From Paracidovorax citrulli (GTDB lineage: Bacteria; Pseudomonadota; Gammaproteobacteria; Burkholderiales; Burkholderiaceae_C), in the NCBI RefSeq assembly GCF_900100305.1, contig NZ_FNEY01000005.1:62001-126000 (forward strand): a DNA stretch of 64,000 bases, given 5' to 3'. The translations under genes and the position numbers were made by a program. The notes under the pieces are model-generated. The model was not told the origin of the DNA. It searched no databases and saw nothing but the letters and a program-made list of their open reading frames with translations. This document shows positions 26,239 to 35,018 of this stretch, piece after piece. Positions within the stretch are counted from its first letter, which is position 1; each line of letters begins with the position of its first letter.

Positions 26239-26870
26239 GGCTGGGGCGGCTCCTTCAGTGCGAGCGGCAGGCCGGCCGCCATGAGGGTGACGCGCGCACA
26301 GGCCTCGGCGGTGCGCTGGTTGAGGCGCCCCAGCGCATCCACGAAGGCGCGCACTTCGCGGCCCAGGGGGATGACGCCCAGTCCGATCTCGTTGCCGACC
26401 ACCACCACCGGCCCCGGCGCCTGCCGGACGGCCTCCAGGAAGGCCCGGCACTGGGGCTCGAAGTCGCCCGGCGGCGGCGCCTCCGGCAGCGGCATCAGCC
26501 ACTGCGTGAGCCACAGCGTGAGGCAATCGACCACCACCAGCGTCCCCGGCCCCGCGCAGCGCGCCAGCGCACCGGCCACGTCCAGCGGCTCCTCCACCGT
26601 CTCCATGCCCGGCACGCGCAGCGCGCGCTCGCGCTGGTGGCGGGCGATGCGCTCGCGCATCTCGTCGTCCCAGGCCCGGCCGGTGGCGATGAGCACCGCG
26701 CGGTGCGCGCCGGAGGCCTCCATCCAGGTGCGCGCCAGCATCTCGGCACGGCGCGACTTGCCGCTCTTCTGCCCGCCCAGGATGAATTCGCTGCGCGCGA
26801 CCGACAGCGGCGCGCCCTGCATGCCGTCGCCGACGCCATCGCCCACGAAAGGGGCCGCCAGGGCCGTCAT
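26235..26870 (-). CDS. cobU: Adenosylcobinamide kinase / adenosylcobinamide-phosphate guanylyltransferase
   Basis: A 211-residue bifunctional enzyme that phosphorylates adenosylcobinamide and then forms GDP-cobinamide. FILGGQKSGKSRRAEML is the CobU form of the P-loop. AHRAVLIATGRAWDDEMRER and HQRERALRVPG contain the conserved guanylylation His. LVVVDCLTLWLTQWLM and VVVGNEIGLGVIPLGR complete the set. The start ATG is preceded by the cbiA stop in an ATGA overlap. The N-terminal 25 residues are a slight extension compared with the family. Confidence 0.93.
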   Translation of the reverse strand: MTALAAPFVGDGVGDGMQGAPLSVARSEFILGGQKSGKSRRAEMLARTWMEASGAHRAVLIATGRAWDDEMRERIARHQRERALRVPGMETVEEPLDVAGALARCAGPGTLVVVDCLTLWLTQWLMPLPEAPPPGDFEPQCRAFLEAVRQAPGPVVVVGNEIGLGVIPLGREVRAFVDALGRLNQRTAEACARVTLMAAGLPLALKEPPQP

Positions 26871-28303
26871 GCCGCGGCCTCCGGCGCCAGCGCGTCCTCG
26901 GCGCCGAACAGCGCCGCCACGGCCCGCGGGCTGGAGGGGAACCAGGCGTGGAAATAGCTCGCGTGGATGCTGCCCTGCCGGTAGAGCGCCTCGCCCGCGC
27001 CGCCCTCGCCCGGATCCGGGCGGCGGGTGCGCGCGCGCACGGCGGCGCCGCTCTCGCAGGTCGAGTAATGGAAGGTGTGGCCGCGCAGCACGTGGCCGTC
27101 CAGGTCCAGCTGCTGCGGCCCCAGCGCCGCCAGCCGCCGCTGCATGGCCACGTGGCCCGGCAGCAGCCCCCAGAGCGGCTTGCGTTCGCCGTCCGCGAGG
27201 GTGATCGATTCGAAGAGCGCCATCATGCCGCCGCATTCTGCCCATACGGGCCGGCCGGCCTCCACGTGGGCCCGCAGGCTGCGCTGCATGCCGGTGTTGG
27301 CGGCCAGGCGGTCGGCGTGCAGTTCCGGATAGCCGCCGGGCAGCCACACGGCGTCGCAGGCCGGCAGTTGAGCGTCCTGCAGCGGCGAGAAGCGCCGCAC
27401 GCGCGCGCCCAGGGCTTCCAGCGTCTGCAGGTTGGCCCGATAGACGAAGCAGAACGCGGCATCGCCGGCCACCGCCACGGTGCGGCCGGCCAGCAGCGGC
27501 GGCACCGCGGCGCGCGGCGCGGGCGCGGCGAACTCCACCGCGAACCGCTCCTGCCATTCCTGCGGAGACAGGCGGCCCAGGGGCGTCTGCGCCAGCGCAT
27601 CGGCCGCGAGGTCGATGCGCGCCAGGCCGTCGGCCAGCTCATGCGCTGCCACCAGGCCCAGGTGCCGCTCGGGCAGCAGCCCCCCGCGCTGGCGGCCCGG
27701 TGGCGCGTCGCCCGCGGGTACATCCGCCGCGGGCGGGGCGACGCGCGCCAGGGCGCCCATCCAGTCGCCCGCGTCCGCCAGGCTCTCCTGCAGCATGGCG
27801 GCATGGCGCGCGCTGCCCACGCGGTTGGCCAGCACGCCCGCCCACGGCAGGCCCGGACGGTAGTTCCGCAGGCCCCAGGCCAGCGCGCCGAAGGTGCCCG
27901 CCATGGCGGAGGCATCCACCACGGCCAGCACCGGCAGGCCGAAGCGCCGGGCGAGGTCCGCGAGGCTGGGCGTGCCGTCGAAAAGGCCCATCACGCCCTC
28001 GACCAGGATCAGGTCGGCCTCCTGCGCCGCGGCGTGCAGCCGTTCGGCCGCATCCTGCTCGCCGGTCATCCAGAGATCGATGGCATGCACCGGCGCGCCG
28101 CTGGCCTGCTCCAGCCAGCAGGGATCGAGAAAGTCCGGCCCGCACTTGAACACGCGCACGCGCCGCCCCTGCCGCGCGTGCAGGCGTGCCAGCGCGGCGG
28201 TCACGGTGGTCTTGCCCTGCCCCGACGACGGCGCGGCGATCGCGATCGCCGGACAGCGAATGCTGCCCGCGGTGCCTGCGGCCCCGCTCAACGCGGCGCC
28301 CAC
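26867..28303 (-). CDS. cbiA: Cobyrinate a,c-diamide synthase (CbiA/CobB)
   Basis: A 478-residue glutamine amidotransferase. The N-terminal ATPase domain has IAAPSSGQGKTTVTAALARL, VFKCGPDFLDPCWLEQASG and LILVEGVMGLFDGTPS. The C-terminal glutaminase domain has AVWLPGGYPELHADRL and the nucleophile Cys in PVWAECGGMMAL, plus a late His in IHASYFHAWFP. It converts cobyrinate to the a,c-diamide. It overlaps the TonB-receptor gene by 16 bases. Its presence without other ring-building enzymes suggests late-stage or remodelling activity. Confidence 0.94.
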   Translation of the reverse strand: MGAALSGAAGTAGSIRCPAIAIAAPSSGQGKTTVTAALARLHARQGRRVRVFKCGPDFLDPCWLEQASGAPVHAIDLWMTGEQDAAERLHAAAQEADLILVEGVMGLFDGTPSLADLARRFGLPVLAVVDASAMAGTFGALAWGLRNYRPGLPWAGVLANRVGSARHAAMLQESLADAGDWMGALARVAPPAADVPAGDAPPGRQRGGLLPERHLGLVAAHELADGLARIDLAADALAQTPLGRLSPQEWQERFAVEFAAPAPRAAVPPLLAGRTVAVAGDAAFCFVYRANLQTLEALGARVRRFSPLQDAQLPACDAVWLPGGYPELHADRLAANTGMQRSLRAHVEAGRPVWAECGGMMALFESITLADGERKPLWGLLPGHVAMQRRLAALGPQQLDLDGHVLRGHTFHYSTCESGAAVRARTRRPDPGEGGAGEALYRQGSIHASYFHAWFPSSPRAVAALFGAEDALAPEAAA

Positions 28304-30162
28304 TTCAGGCCCACATAGAACGTGCGGCCCGCCTGCGCATAGGTGCGCGCGGTCTGGTAGTTCCTGTCGGCGAGGTTGTCCACGCGCGCGAGCAGCGTCG
28401 TGTCCTGCGCCACACGCGTGCTGGCGTACAGGTTCACGAGCGTGTAGCCGCCCAGCACCGCCGTGTTGGCGGCGTTGTCGAAGCGGCGGCCCGCGGCCTG
28501 CACCTCGGAGCCCACCGTCCAGCCGGCGATGCGCGTGTCGGCGCCCAGGGTCGCGTGGCGCCTGGCGCGGCGGGGCAACTGGCGGCCGGTGGTTTCGTCG
28601 CGGTGGTTCTGCAGATCGACCGATGCGCGCAACTGCACGCCGCCCAGGGTGTGCCGTGCCGAGAGCGTCACGCCCTCGTACTTCGCCCGGCCCGCGTTGG
28701 CATAGCAGCCGAACTCATCCTGGCACGGACCGGCCTCGCCGAAGACGATGAGGTTCTTCACGCGGTTGCGGTAGGCCACCACGGACGCGCTGCTCGCGCC
28801 TTGCGCCCAGCGCAGGCCCAGCTCCACGTTGCGGCCCTCTTCCGGCTTCAGCGACGCGACGCCGTAGGGACTGAAGCGCTGGTAGAGCGTGGGCGCGCGG
28901 AAGGAGGTGCCGGCCGATGCCGTGGCGCGCCACTGCGGCGTGATCGCGTAGCCGTAGGCGATGCTGCCGGTGTTGTGCCCACCGAACTCGCTGTCCGAAT
29001 CGTGGCGTGCGTTGATCTGCAGCGCATGCGGGCCGGCGGTGAAGCCATAGCCCAGCGCCAGCGCGTCCTGCGAGCGGTCGCCATCGATGTCCCCGTTGCG
29101 CAGCTGGTCCTCGCGGCGCTCCAGCGCGGCGGTGAAGAAGTGCGCCCCCTCGCGCCACTCGTTCTGGAACAGGTAGCCCCGCAGGCGCGTATCGGCGGTG
29201 TAGGGCGAGGGACGCGTCTCGTAGCGCTCGCGCGAATCCGTGACCGATACGCGGGTGGTGTAGCGGTCGCTCCATTGCGCGCGCCAGTTCAGGCCCAGCG
29301 CATGCATGCGGTGCAGGGCGCGGTCGTCGTTGCCCAGGGGCGTGGTGTCGTAGCCCGCGTTGGTGTCGGCCCCCAGCAGCGTGCCTTCGAGGCGCTGGTG
29401 CGGATCGATCTGCAGGCCCACGCGCGCGTTCACGGCGGAGCGGCGCAGGCCGTCCTCGTCGGGGTTCTGGCCCGCGACGGGCCGGGCATTGAAGCCGTCG
29501 CTGATCTCGCGCTCCAGGCCCAGCGCGTAGTCCACCGCGCGGCCCTCGCCCGCCGAGCCGCTCACGCCGGCCTCGGCCTTGTAGGTGCCGTGGCTGCCGG
29601 CGCCGATGCCGACGTACGGCTGCGCCGGGCCCTCGCCCTTGCGCGTGAAGATCTGGATCACGCCGCCCACGGCGTCCGATCCGTACACGGCGGCGGCGGG
29701 GCCGCGCAGCACCTCGATGCGGTCGATGAGGCCCAGCGGGATCGCTTCCCAGGGCGCGCCGCCCGTGGTCTGCGAATCCATCCGCACGCCGTCGATATAG
29801 ACGGCGGTGAAGCGCTGCTCCGCGCCGCGCAGATAGACGCTGGTCGTCGTGCCCGGTCCGCCGTTGCGTGAAATCTCGATGCCCGGCACGCGGGCCAGCA
29901 CATCGGCCAGCCCCGTGGCGCCGCTGGCCTCGATGGTGTCGCGGTCCACGATGGAGACGTCGGCCACGAGATCGGCCAGGGGCTGGGGCGTGCGGTTGGC
30001 GGTCACCACGACCTCTTCCATGGGGGCGGCGGTGGCGGCATGCGCCGCCGGGGCCAGCGACAGGCCCATGGCGAACAGGACAAGTGCGGCGGGCGCGTGG
30101 AGGGGGACAAGGGCCGCACGCGCGCCGGCGGCGCCGCGGAACCGGGGGATCGAAGAATGCAT
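28288..30162 (-). CDS. btuB: TonB-dependent outer-membrane receptor, probable cobalamin receptor (BtuB-like)
   Basis: A 624-residue beta-barrel receptor. The signal peptide ends near LSLAPAAHAA. A TonB box-like MEEVVVTANR follows. The plug domain contains IVDRDTIEASGATGLADVLA, VPGIEISRNGGPG and VYIDGVRMDS. The barrel ends with an aromatic strand FYVGLKWAPR. Only about 620 residues, the position first behind a cobalamin riboswitch, and the following btuFCD genes point to B12 and not siderophores. The start MHSSIPRFRG was taken because upstream in-frame Met codons fall inside the riboswitch. No strong Shine-Dalgarno sequence is visible, consistent with riboswitch masking. Confidence 0.9.
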   Translation of the reverse strand: MHSSIPRFRGAAGARAALVPLHAPAALVLFAMGLSLAPAAHAATAAPMEEVVVTANRTPQPLADLVADVSIVDRDTIEASGATGLADVLARVPGIEISRNGGPGTTTSVYLRGAEQRFTAVYIDGVRMDSQTTGGAPWEAIPLGLIDRIEVLRGPAAAVYGSDAVGGVIQIFTRKGEGPAQPYVGIGAGSHGTYKAEAGVSGSAGEGRAVDYALGLEREISDGFNARPVAGQNPDEDGLRRSAVNARVGLQIDPHQRLEGTLLGADTNAGYDTTPLGNDDRALHRMHALGLNWRAQWSDRYTTRVSVTDSRERYETRPSPYTADTRLRGYLFQNEWREGAHFFTAALERREDQLRNGDIDGDRSQDALALGYGFTAGPHALQINARHDSDSEFGGHNTGSIAYGYAITPQWRATASAGTSFRAPTLYQRFSPYGVASLKPEEGRNVELGLRWAQGASSASVVAYRNRVKNLIVFGEAGPCQDEFGCYANAGRAKYEGVTLSARHTLGGVQLRASVDLQNHRDETTGRQLPRRARRHATLGADTRIAGWTVGSEVQAAGRRFDNAANTAVLGGYTLVNLYASTRVAQDTTLLARVDNLADRNYQTARTYAQAGRTFYVGLKWAPR

Positions 30163-30258
30163 GGAAGCGCTCGCAGAAAACGAGCCCGCGCCGGCCTCCC
30201 CGCCGGCATTGGGCGACACGGCCGCGCCCGGCGTTGAGCCAGGGGCGAGGCCTCCGTG

Positions 30259-30470
30259 TTGGCCGGTATCCGGGCTGGTGGACGACACGCTCCTGCGCCT
30301 TCCCAGACGCTTGTTCAAGGCGCCCAGTGGCTATATGCAGGAGGCGGCGAAAGCCGTTGCGCCGGAAGGGGCGGGGCAGCTTTCTTTCCACGGACCGTTG
30401 CGGGGGCAGCGCAGGCACGGCGCGCCCGTGGCGGACGGCGCCTCCCTGCTTCCCGTTGAACCGCGGTCTG
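30259..30470 (-). promoter_or_regulatory. Cobalamin (AdoCbl) riboswitch
   Basis: Reading the minus strand in order: an ACGGGAAGCAGG segment, the core CGCTGCCCCCGCAACGGT, a stem region, the B12 box ATAGCCACTGGGCGCC, CTGGGAAGGCGCAGGAG, and the closing AGCCCGGATACCGGCC. These are the conserved blocks of the AdoCbl riboswitch in the right order and spacing. It ends about 97 bases before the btuB start. It should shut off btuB and the downstream uptake and synthesis genes when cobalamin is plentiful. Confidence 0.93.
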
Positions 30471-30500
30471 TGAACCAGGCCGCAGGCACCAACGCAGCGG

Positions 30501-30506
30501 ATTCTA
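30501..30506 (-). promoter_or_regulatory. Probable -10 element of the riboswitch transcript
   Basis: TAGAAT on the minus strand would place transcription initiation near 30494, about 25 bases before the first conserved riboswitch block. No clear -35 element was found. Confidence 0.4.
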
Positions 30507-30557
30507 GGACGTTTCGATACATATTCGCCCGCCCTGCCCCAACCCTACAATCCGGGC

Positions 30558-30806
30558 ATGGATTCACCCTCCCCCCTCGACCAGATCACCGAGCGCGTGG
30601 AGCGGCTGCTCGTGCGCCATGCCGAGCTGCAGCGCGCCAACGCCCTGCTCACCGCCCAGGTGGTCTCGCTCACGCAGGAGCGCGACTCGCTCCGGTCGCG
30701 CCTGAACACCGCCCGCACGCGCATCGACGCGCTGCTGGAGCAACTGCCGCCCCCGCCGGACCATGTCCCGGCCACCCCGACCGACCTGCCCAAGGAGGCC
30801 GAATGA
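30558..30806 (+). CDS. ZapB/TIGR02449-like small coiled-coil protein
   Basis: An 82-residue protein with one continuous coiled coil (QITERVERLLVRHAELQRAN, ALLTAQVVSLTQERDSLRSR) and a proline-rich tail. It corresponds to the small coiled-coil gene that precedes zapA in many beta- and gammaproteobacteria and is probably linked to the division apparatus. It overlaps zapA by four bases (ATGA). A TACAAT -10 at 30546-30551 lies only 6 bases before the start codon, so the mRNA may be leaderless. Confidence 0.75.
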   Translation: MDSPSPLDQITERVERLLVRHAELQRANALLTAQVVSLTQERDSLRSRLNTARTRIDALLEQLPPPPDHVPATPTDLPKEAE

Positions 30807-31246
30807 ACCAGATCGAAGTGCAGATCATGCAGCAGAGCTACCGCCTCGCCTGTCCGGAAGGCCAGCAGGAACGGCTGCTGCAGGCGGTCGAGCGCGTGGA
30901 CGCGGCCATGGTCCGCATCCGCGACGCCGGCAAGGTGCGCGCGCGCGAGCGCATCGCCGTGCTGGCGGCCCTGAATCTGGCCTTTGAACTGGCCGACCAG
31001 GCCCGCGCGGCGGCGGCGCCGCCCGCCGAGGCGCCGGCCATGGAAGCCCCCCCGGTCGTTCCTCCTTCCACGGACGCCTGCGCCGCCACGGATGCGCAGG
31101 CCACCCTGCCCGGCGGCGTGCCGGCCACCGCCGGGCCTGCCCAGCGCAGCCTGCTGGCCGAGGGCGAGGCACCGGACGGCGACGCGCTGCAGGCGCTGCT
31201 GCGGCGCCTGGACCATGCGCTGGGCGAGGACGGCCGGCCGGCCTGA
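30803..31246 (+). CDS. zapA: Cell division protein ZapA
   Basis: A 147-residue protein. The first 75 residues match ZapA, the FtsZ-ring bundling factor: IEVQIMQQSYRLACPEGQQE, LLQAVERVDAAMVRIRD, then RERIAVLAALNLAFEL, the conserved helical part. After the domain there is an unusual Ala/Pro-rich extension of about 50 residues and a short acidic helix (DALQALLRRLDHALGED), so the protein is longer than the usual 100 residues. Its position directly before the 6S RNA gene is the common arrangement. Confidence 0.92.
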   Translation: MNQIEVQIMQQSYRLACPEGQQERLLQAVERVDAAMVRIRDAGKVRARERIAVLAALNLAFELADQARAAAAPPAEAPAMEAPPVVPPSTDACAATDAQATLPGGVPATAGPAQRSLLAEGEAPDGDALQALLRRLDHALGEDGRPA

Positions 31247-31254
31247 CCCCGCAC

Positions 31255-31283
31255 TTCCAAAGGGTGCTTCACGCGCCTACAAT
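31255..31283 (+). promoter_or_regulatory. Promoter of the 6S RNA gene
   Basis: TTCCAA (31255-31260), 17 bases, TACAAT (31278-31283) resembles a sigma-70 promoter. It would start transcription at about 31290, exactly where the closing stem of the RNA begins. Confidence 0.65.
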
Positions 31284-31290
31284 GGGGCGT

Positions 31291-31457
31291 CCGCAGTGCC
31301 GCCGGGCTTTATATTTCCTTGAACCAATGCTCCATGAGCAAGGGCTTGGTACATCGCCCGGTGAGCGTGATCATCTCGCGTCAGATGAACCCAACGCCTG
31401 GCTGCCCTCGCCCCCCTGAACCCCCGGTTCAGGATGACGGTCCGGTGGCTACTGCGG
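31291..31457 (+). ncRNA. ssrS: 6S RNA
   Basis: The 5' end (CCGCAGTGCCGCCGG) pairs with the 3' end (CCGGTGGCTACTGCGG) to form the closing stem. Inside is the segment TTCCTTGAACCAATGC and a later CCTGAACCCCCGGTTCAGG hairpin, in keeping with the long rod with a central bulge that mimics an open promoter. The length of about 167 bases is normal. The RNA binds sigma-70 RNA polymerase and reduces its activity in stationary phase. Synteny after zapA supports the call. Confidence 0.9.
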
Positions 31458-31473
31458 ACACCTTTTCCCCCGA

Positions 31474-31500
31474 GCGCCGCAGCATTCCCGCGGCGCTTTT
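31474..31500 (+). terminator. Rho-independent terminator after 6S RNA
   Basis: GCGCCGC (31474-31480) and GCGGCGC (31490-31496) form a perfect 7-base stem with a 9-base loop, followed by TTTT. Confidence 0.85.
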
Positions 31501-31542
31501 GCATTGCGGTCCTGCCCGCGATGACGGCCCGCTGCAGCGGGC

Positions 31543-33606
31543 TCATGCCGGTGGTTCGCAGCCATCCCGCGCGACCAGGGCGCGGAAAGCCTCCGCAGGC
31601 AACCCCGGTGCCACCAGGAAACCCTGGAAGTAGTGGCACTGCATGGCCTGCAGCGCCTCGCGCTGCTGCGGCGTCTCGACGCCCTCGGCCACCACCCGGA
31701 TGCGCAGCGCCCGGCCGATGTGCACGATCGCCTCGATGATCGCCCGGTCGCTCTCGTCGTCCGGCAGGCCGCGCACGAACGACTGGTCGATCTTGAGCTT
31801 GTGGATGCGGAGCTTCTTGAGATAGGCCAGGCTCGAATAGCCCGTGCCGAAATCGTCGATCGACAGGCCCACGCCCAGCTCGGCCAGGGCCGCGAGGCGC
31901 TGCGCCATTTCCTGCGCATCCTGCAGCAGGATCGTCTCGGTCAGTTCCAGCTCCAGCAGCGATGCCGGCAGCCCGTGGCTGCGCAGCAGCGCCACGAGGC
32001 GCTCCACGAAGCCGGACTGCCGGAACTCCAGCGCGGACACGTTCACCGCCACCACCAGGGGCGTGCCGGCGCGCATCCACTCGGCCGCCTCGCGGATCGC
32101 CTGCTCCAGCACCCAGGCTCCCAGGGTCACGATATAGCCCGACTCTTCCGCCAGCGGGATGAAGACGCCCGGCGACACCGCGCCCAGCCCGGGATCGTTC
32201 CAGCGCAGCAGGGCTTCGGCGCCCACCACGCGGCCCGAGGCCATCTCCACCTGCGGCTGGTAGTGCACGGCGAAATCGCCGCGGTCCAGCGCCTGGCGCA
32301 TCGCGTGCTCCAGTTGCATGCGCGAGAGCATGTCGGCATTCATCTGCGGGTGGTAGAACCCGTAGCTGCCCCGGCCGCGCTCCTTGACCCGGTACATGGC
32401 GGTGTCCGCCTGCTTGATCAGGTCGTCCAGCGTCTCGCCGTCCCGCGGGTGCAGCGCGATGCCGATGCTGCACTGGATGGAAAAGCCCATGCCGTCGAGC
32501 ATGAAGGGCTGGCGCATCTCCTCCAGGATGCGGCACGCCACGGCCTCGGCCATGGACGCGTCACCCTCATCCAGGTGGAGCACGAACTCGTCGCCTCCCA
32601 GGCGGCACAGCATGTCGTTCTGCCGCAGGCAGCCCCGCAGGCGCTGCGCCACGAGCTGCAGCACCCGGTCGCCGAAGAGATGCCCCAGCGAATCGTTGAT
32701 GATCTTGAAACGGTCGAGGTCGATGAACAGGATGGCGAAGCCGCCGCCCTGCGCGCGCGCGGTTTCCAGCGCCGAGGCGACGCAGCGCGACAGCAGCAGG
32801 CGGTTGGGCAGGCCCGTGAGCACGTCGCTGTACGCCAGCTGCTCGATCCGCTTTTGCGCGGCATGCTGCAGGGTGAGGTCGCGGAAGGAATACACGCGGC
32901 CCATGGGACGGCCATGGCTCATCTGCGGCACCGAGCGGCGCTCGATCACCGTGCCCGTACGCAGGTGCAGGATGTCGAGGGTTTCCTCCTCCGGGAACTG
33001 CGCGATGCCCAGCAGCCGCGCGCGGTAGGCGTCGGCGTCCGTGACCTGCGCGGCCATGTGCGCTTCCACGGCCGCGTCGTCGCGCCGCACGAGCAGGTCG
33101 TCCGGCATGTTCCACAGCCAGGCCAGGCGCTGGTTGAAGGCCCGCACGCGGCCGCCCATGTCGCAGACCAGCATGCCGTCGGCAGCGGAGTCGAGCGTGG
33201 CGCGCAGCTCCGAAAGCAGCCGCTCGAGCTCGTCCTGGATGGACGCCTGCTCGCTGCGGTCCAGCATGCCCAGCACCAGCAGCGGCATGCCCTCGGGCGA
33301 CTCGACGGCGGCGACGCGGCGGTCCACCGGCACGAGGGACCCGTCGGGGCGCAGCATGCCCGAATAGGAATGGATACCCGCCCGCAGCCCGGCCAGGTCC
33401 TGCGACCAGAACGCGAGATCCTCGGGCGTGTTGGCCAGCAGGTGCACCGGGCGCCCTTCCATGGCCTCCCGCGGCCGGCCGGCCAGCTCGGCCGCCGCCC
33501 GGTTGCACATCACCACGTCCAGCGACTGCGCATCGACCAGCCAGAGCGCTTCGCGCAGGCCCGCGAACAGCGACCGCCACGCGACATCGACGGCCGGGCG
33601 GTTCAC
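31543..33606 (-). CDS. PAS-GGDEF-EAL cyclic-di-GMP signalling protein
   Basis: A 687-residue protein with two N-terminal PAS-like domains (about 10-120 and 130-260), no membrane segment, then a GGDEF domain and an EAL domain. The cyclase motif LCRLGGDEFVLH is intact, and an RQND inhibitory site lies five residues before it. The phosphodiesterase side has GAEALLRW, LELELTETILL, SIDDFGTGYSSL and KIDQSFVRGL, all needed for activity. Both synthesis and breakdown of c-di-GMP are therefore possible. The GTG start was chosen because it overlaps the HD-GYP stop (GTGA), and earlier codons are inside that gene. Confidence 0.92.
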   Translation of the reverse strand: MNRPAVDVAWRSLFAGLREALWLVDAQSLDVVMCNRAAAELAGRPREAMEGRPVHLLANTPEDLAFWSQDLAGLRAGIHSYSGMLRPDGSLVPVDRRVAAVESPEGMPLLVLGMLDRSEQASIQDELERLLSELRATLDSAADGMLVCDMGGRVRAFNQRLAWLWNMPDDLLVRRDDAAVEAHMAAQVTDADAYRARLLGIAQFPEEETLDILHLRTGTVIERRSVPQMSHGRPMGRVYSFRDLTLQHAAQKRIEQLAYSDVLTGLPNRLLLSRCVASALETARAQGGGFAILFIDLDRFKIINDSLGHLFGDRVLQLVAQRLRGCLRQNDMLCRLGGDEFVLHLDEGDASMAEAVACRILEEMRQPFMLDGMGFSIQCSIGIALHPRDGETLDDLIKQADTAMYRVKERGRGSYGFYHPQMNADMLSRMQLEHAMRQALDRGDFAVHYQPQVEMASGRVVGAEALLRWNDPGLGAVSPGVFIPLAEESGYIVTLGAWVLEQAIREAAEWMRAGTPLVVAVNVSALEFRQSGFVERLVALLRSHGLPASLLELELTETILLQDAQEMAQRLAALAELGVGLSIDDFGTGYSSLAYLKKLRIHKLKIDQSFVRGLPDDESDRAIIEAIVHIGRALRIRVVAEGVETPQQREALQAMQCHYFQGFLVAPGLPAEAFRALVARDGCEPPA

Positions 33607-34916
33607 TCCGGCACCTCGTCCGCGCCAACCACCAGCGCCCTCTCGAAGAAATAGCAGATGCGTTTGCACGGAGAGAGGTAGTCCAGCGCGTCGCGCGGCA
33701 GCTGCGAGGGCCGCAGGCTGCGGCGGATGCCCAGGTCCGGCGAGCGCTCCAGGTCGAACACGAGCGCCTGGTCGCGCGGTACGCGGCCGTCGTGCACGAT
33801 GATTCGCGGCCGCAGCGGCCGGGCCGCATCCACCGCCACCACCATGGCATAGCGTTCATTGGTGAGCTGCACGATCGATCCAGCGGGGTACACCCCCATG
33901 AGCCGGATGAAAGACTGCAGCACCTGGGCATCGAAACGGGACTTGTGCTGGGCGAACAGGACGGACAGGGCCTCGTGCGGCGTCAGGGGAGGCTCCCCGC
34001 GCAGCGGATTGCACAGCCGGTCGTAGTGGTTCACCAGCGCGAGCACCTGACCCGCCCGGCCCAGCTCGGCCCCCTGCAGCCCGAGCGGGAAGCCGCTGCC
34101 ATCGGCCCGCTCGTGGTGCTGGGCGATGGCCGAGACCACCACCCGCCCCCATCCCATGCGCTGGGCCAGCACCACGGATTCGCCCACGTGGGCCTCGTAC
34201 AGCGCCTGGTCGGCCGGGCCCAGCACCGCGCTGGGCTGGCCCACGTGCGGTGGAAGGGAAATCTTGCCCACGTCATGCAGCAGCGCCGCGGTGCCCAGGT
34301 CGCCGAGGTCTTCGCCGCGCATCCCCAGGGACTTTCCCAGCAGCAGGGACAGCACCGCCACGTTGACGGAATGCAGCGCCGCGCGCGTGCCGGCCCGCTC
34401 GGACAGCAGGCGGACCGCGGAATCGCCGTGGTCCATGAGTTCGTCCACGCAGGCGCGCATCAATGCTTCCGTGGCCCTGCGCGCTTCGGCCGGGTCCTGC
34501 TCCACGTGCAGGGCCAGCCGCTCATACACCCGCGTGGCCCGGGCGAACTGCTCGTCGCAGCGCGCCAGGGAGCGGCGCTGTGCCTCCAGGCGCGCCTGGA
34601 GCATGCCGGCCGGCTCCTGCCCCGGGGCGCCGGCGCCCGGCCCGGAGCCGGCGGATGCGCCACCGGCCTGCGGCCCTGCGGAGGGCTCCTGCTGCGCGGA
34701 TCCCGGCGCCTCCATCGCCTCGCGCACCGCGGCATCGCTGCGTGCCGGCACCCATCGCACCTGTTCCAGGCCCAGGGACTGCAAGGTGGCGATCTGGTCC
34801 CCGGAGGCGATGCGGAAGCTGCTCACCGGGAACGGATGGTTCATCCATCCCAGCTCCAGCTGGATATACATGCCGACACGCAACCGGCCGACGCCGATGA
34901 GGAGAGAGGAGTTCAC
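33603..34916 (-). CDS. HD-GYP domain protein (c-di-GMP phosphodiesterase)
   Basis: A 437-residue protein. An N-terminal DUF3391-like domain (LRVGMYIQLELGWMNHPFPV) is followed by a Gln/Ala-rich linker and the HD-GYP domain. The metal-binding HD pair is in AALLHDVGKISLP, and HHERADGSGFPLG is the form of the HHExxDGxGYP motif, with Phe in place of the GYP Tyr. This family hydrolyses c-di-GMP to GMP. The GTG start was preferred because an intrinsic terminator occupies the codons of the longer version. It is the first gene of a two-gene unit with the GGDEF-EAL protein, so both degrade or make the same messenger. Confidence 0.9.
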   Translation of the reverse strand: MNSSLLIGVGRLRVGMYIQLELGWMNHPFPVSSFRIASGDQIATLQSLGLEQVRWVPARSDAAVREAMEAPGSAQQEPSAGPQAGGASAGSGPGAGAPGQEPAGMLQARLEAQRRSLARCDEQFARATRVYERLALHVEQDPAEARRATEALMRACVDELMDHGDSAVRLLSERAGTRAALHSVNVAVLSLLLGKSLGMRGEDLGDLGTAALLHDVGKISLPPHVGQPSAVLGPADQALYEAHVGESVVLAQRMGWGRVVVSAIAQHHERADGSGFPLGLQGAELGRAGQVLALVNHYDRLCNPLRGEPPLTPHEALSVLFAQHKSRFDAQVLQSFIRLMGVYPAGSIVQLTNERYAMVVAVDAARPLRPRIIVHDGRVPRDQALVFDLERSPDLGIRRSLRPSQLPRDALDYLSPCKRICYFFERALVVGADEVPE

Positions 34917-34930
34917 GGGGAAGTCACGAA

Positions 34931-34954
34931 ATAAAAGAGGCGCGTAACGCCTCT
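34931..34954 (-). terminator. Rho-independent terminator after the SafE-like gene
   Basis: On the minus strand AGAGGCG and CGCCTCT pair around a 5-base loop and are followed by TTTTAT. It separates the hemN/SafE unit from the HD-GYP unit. Confidence 0.75.
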
Positions 34955-35018
34955 CATTCGAAACCATTATCACCAGTTCGTGAGCAGCTGTTTCCGGTCC
35001 CGTGAGAAATGTACCGCT

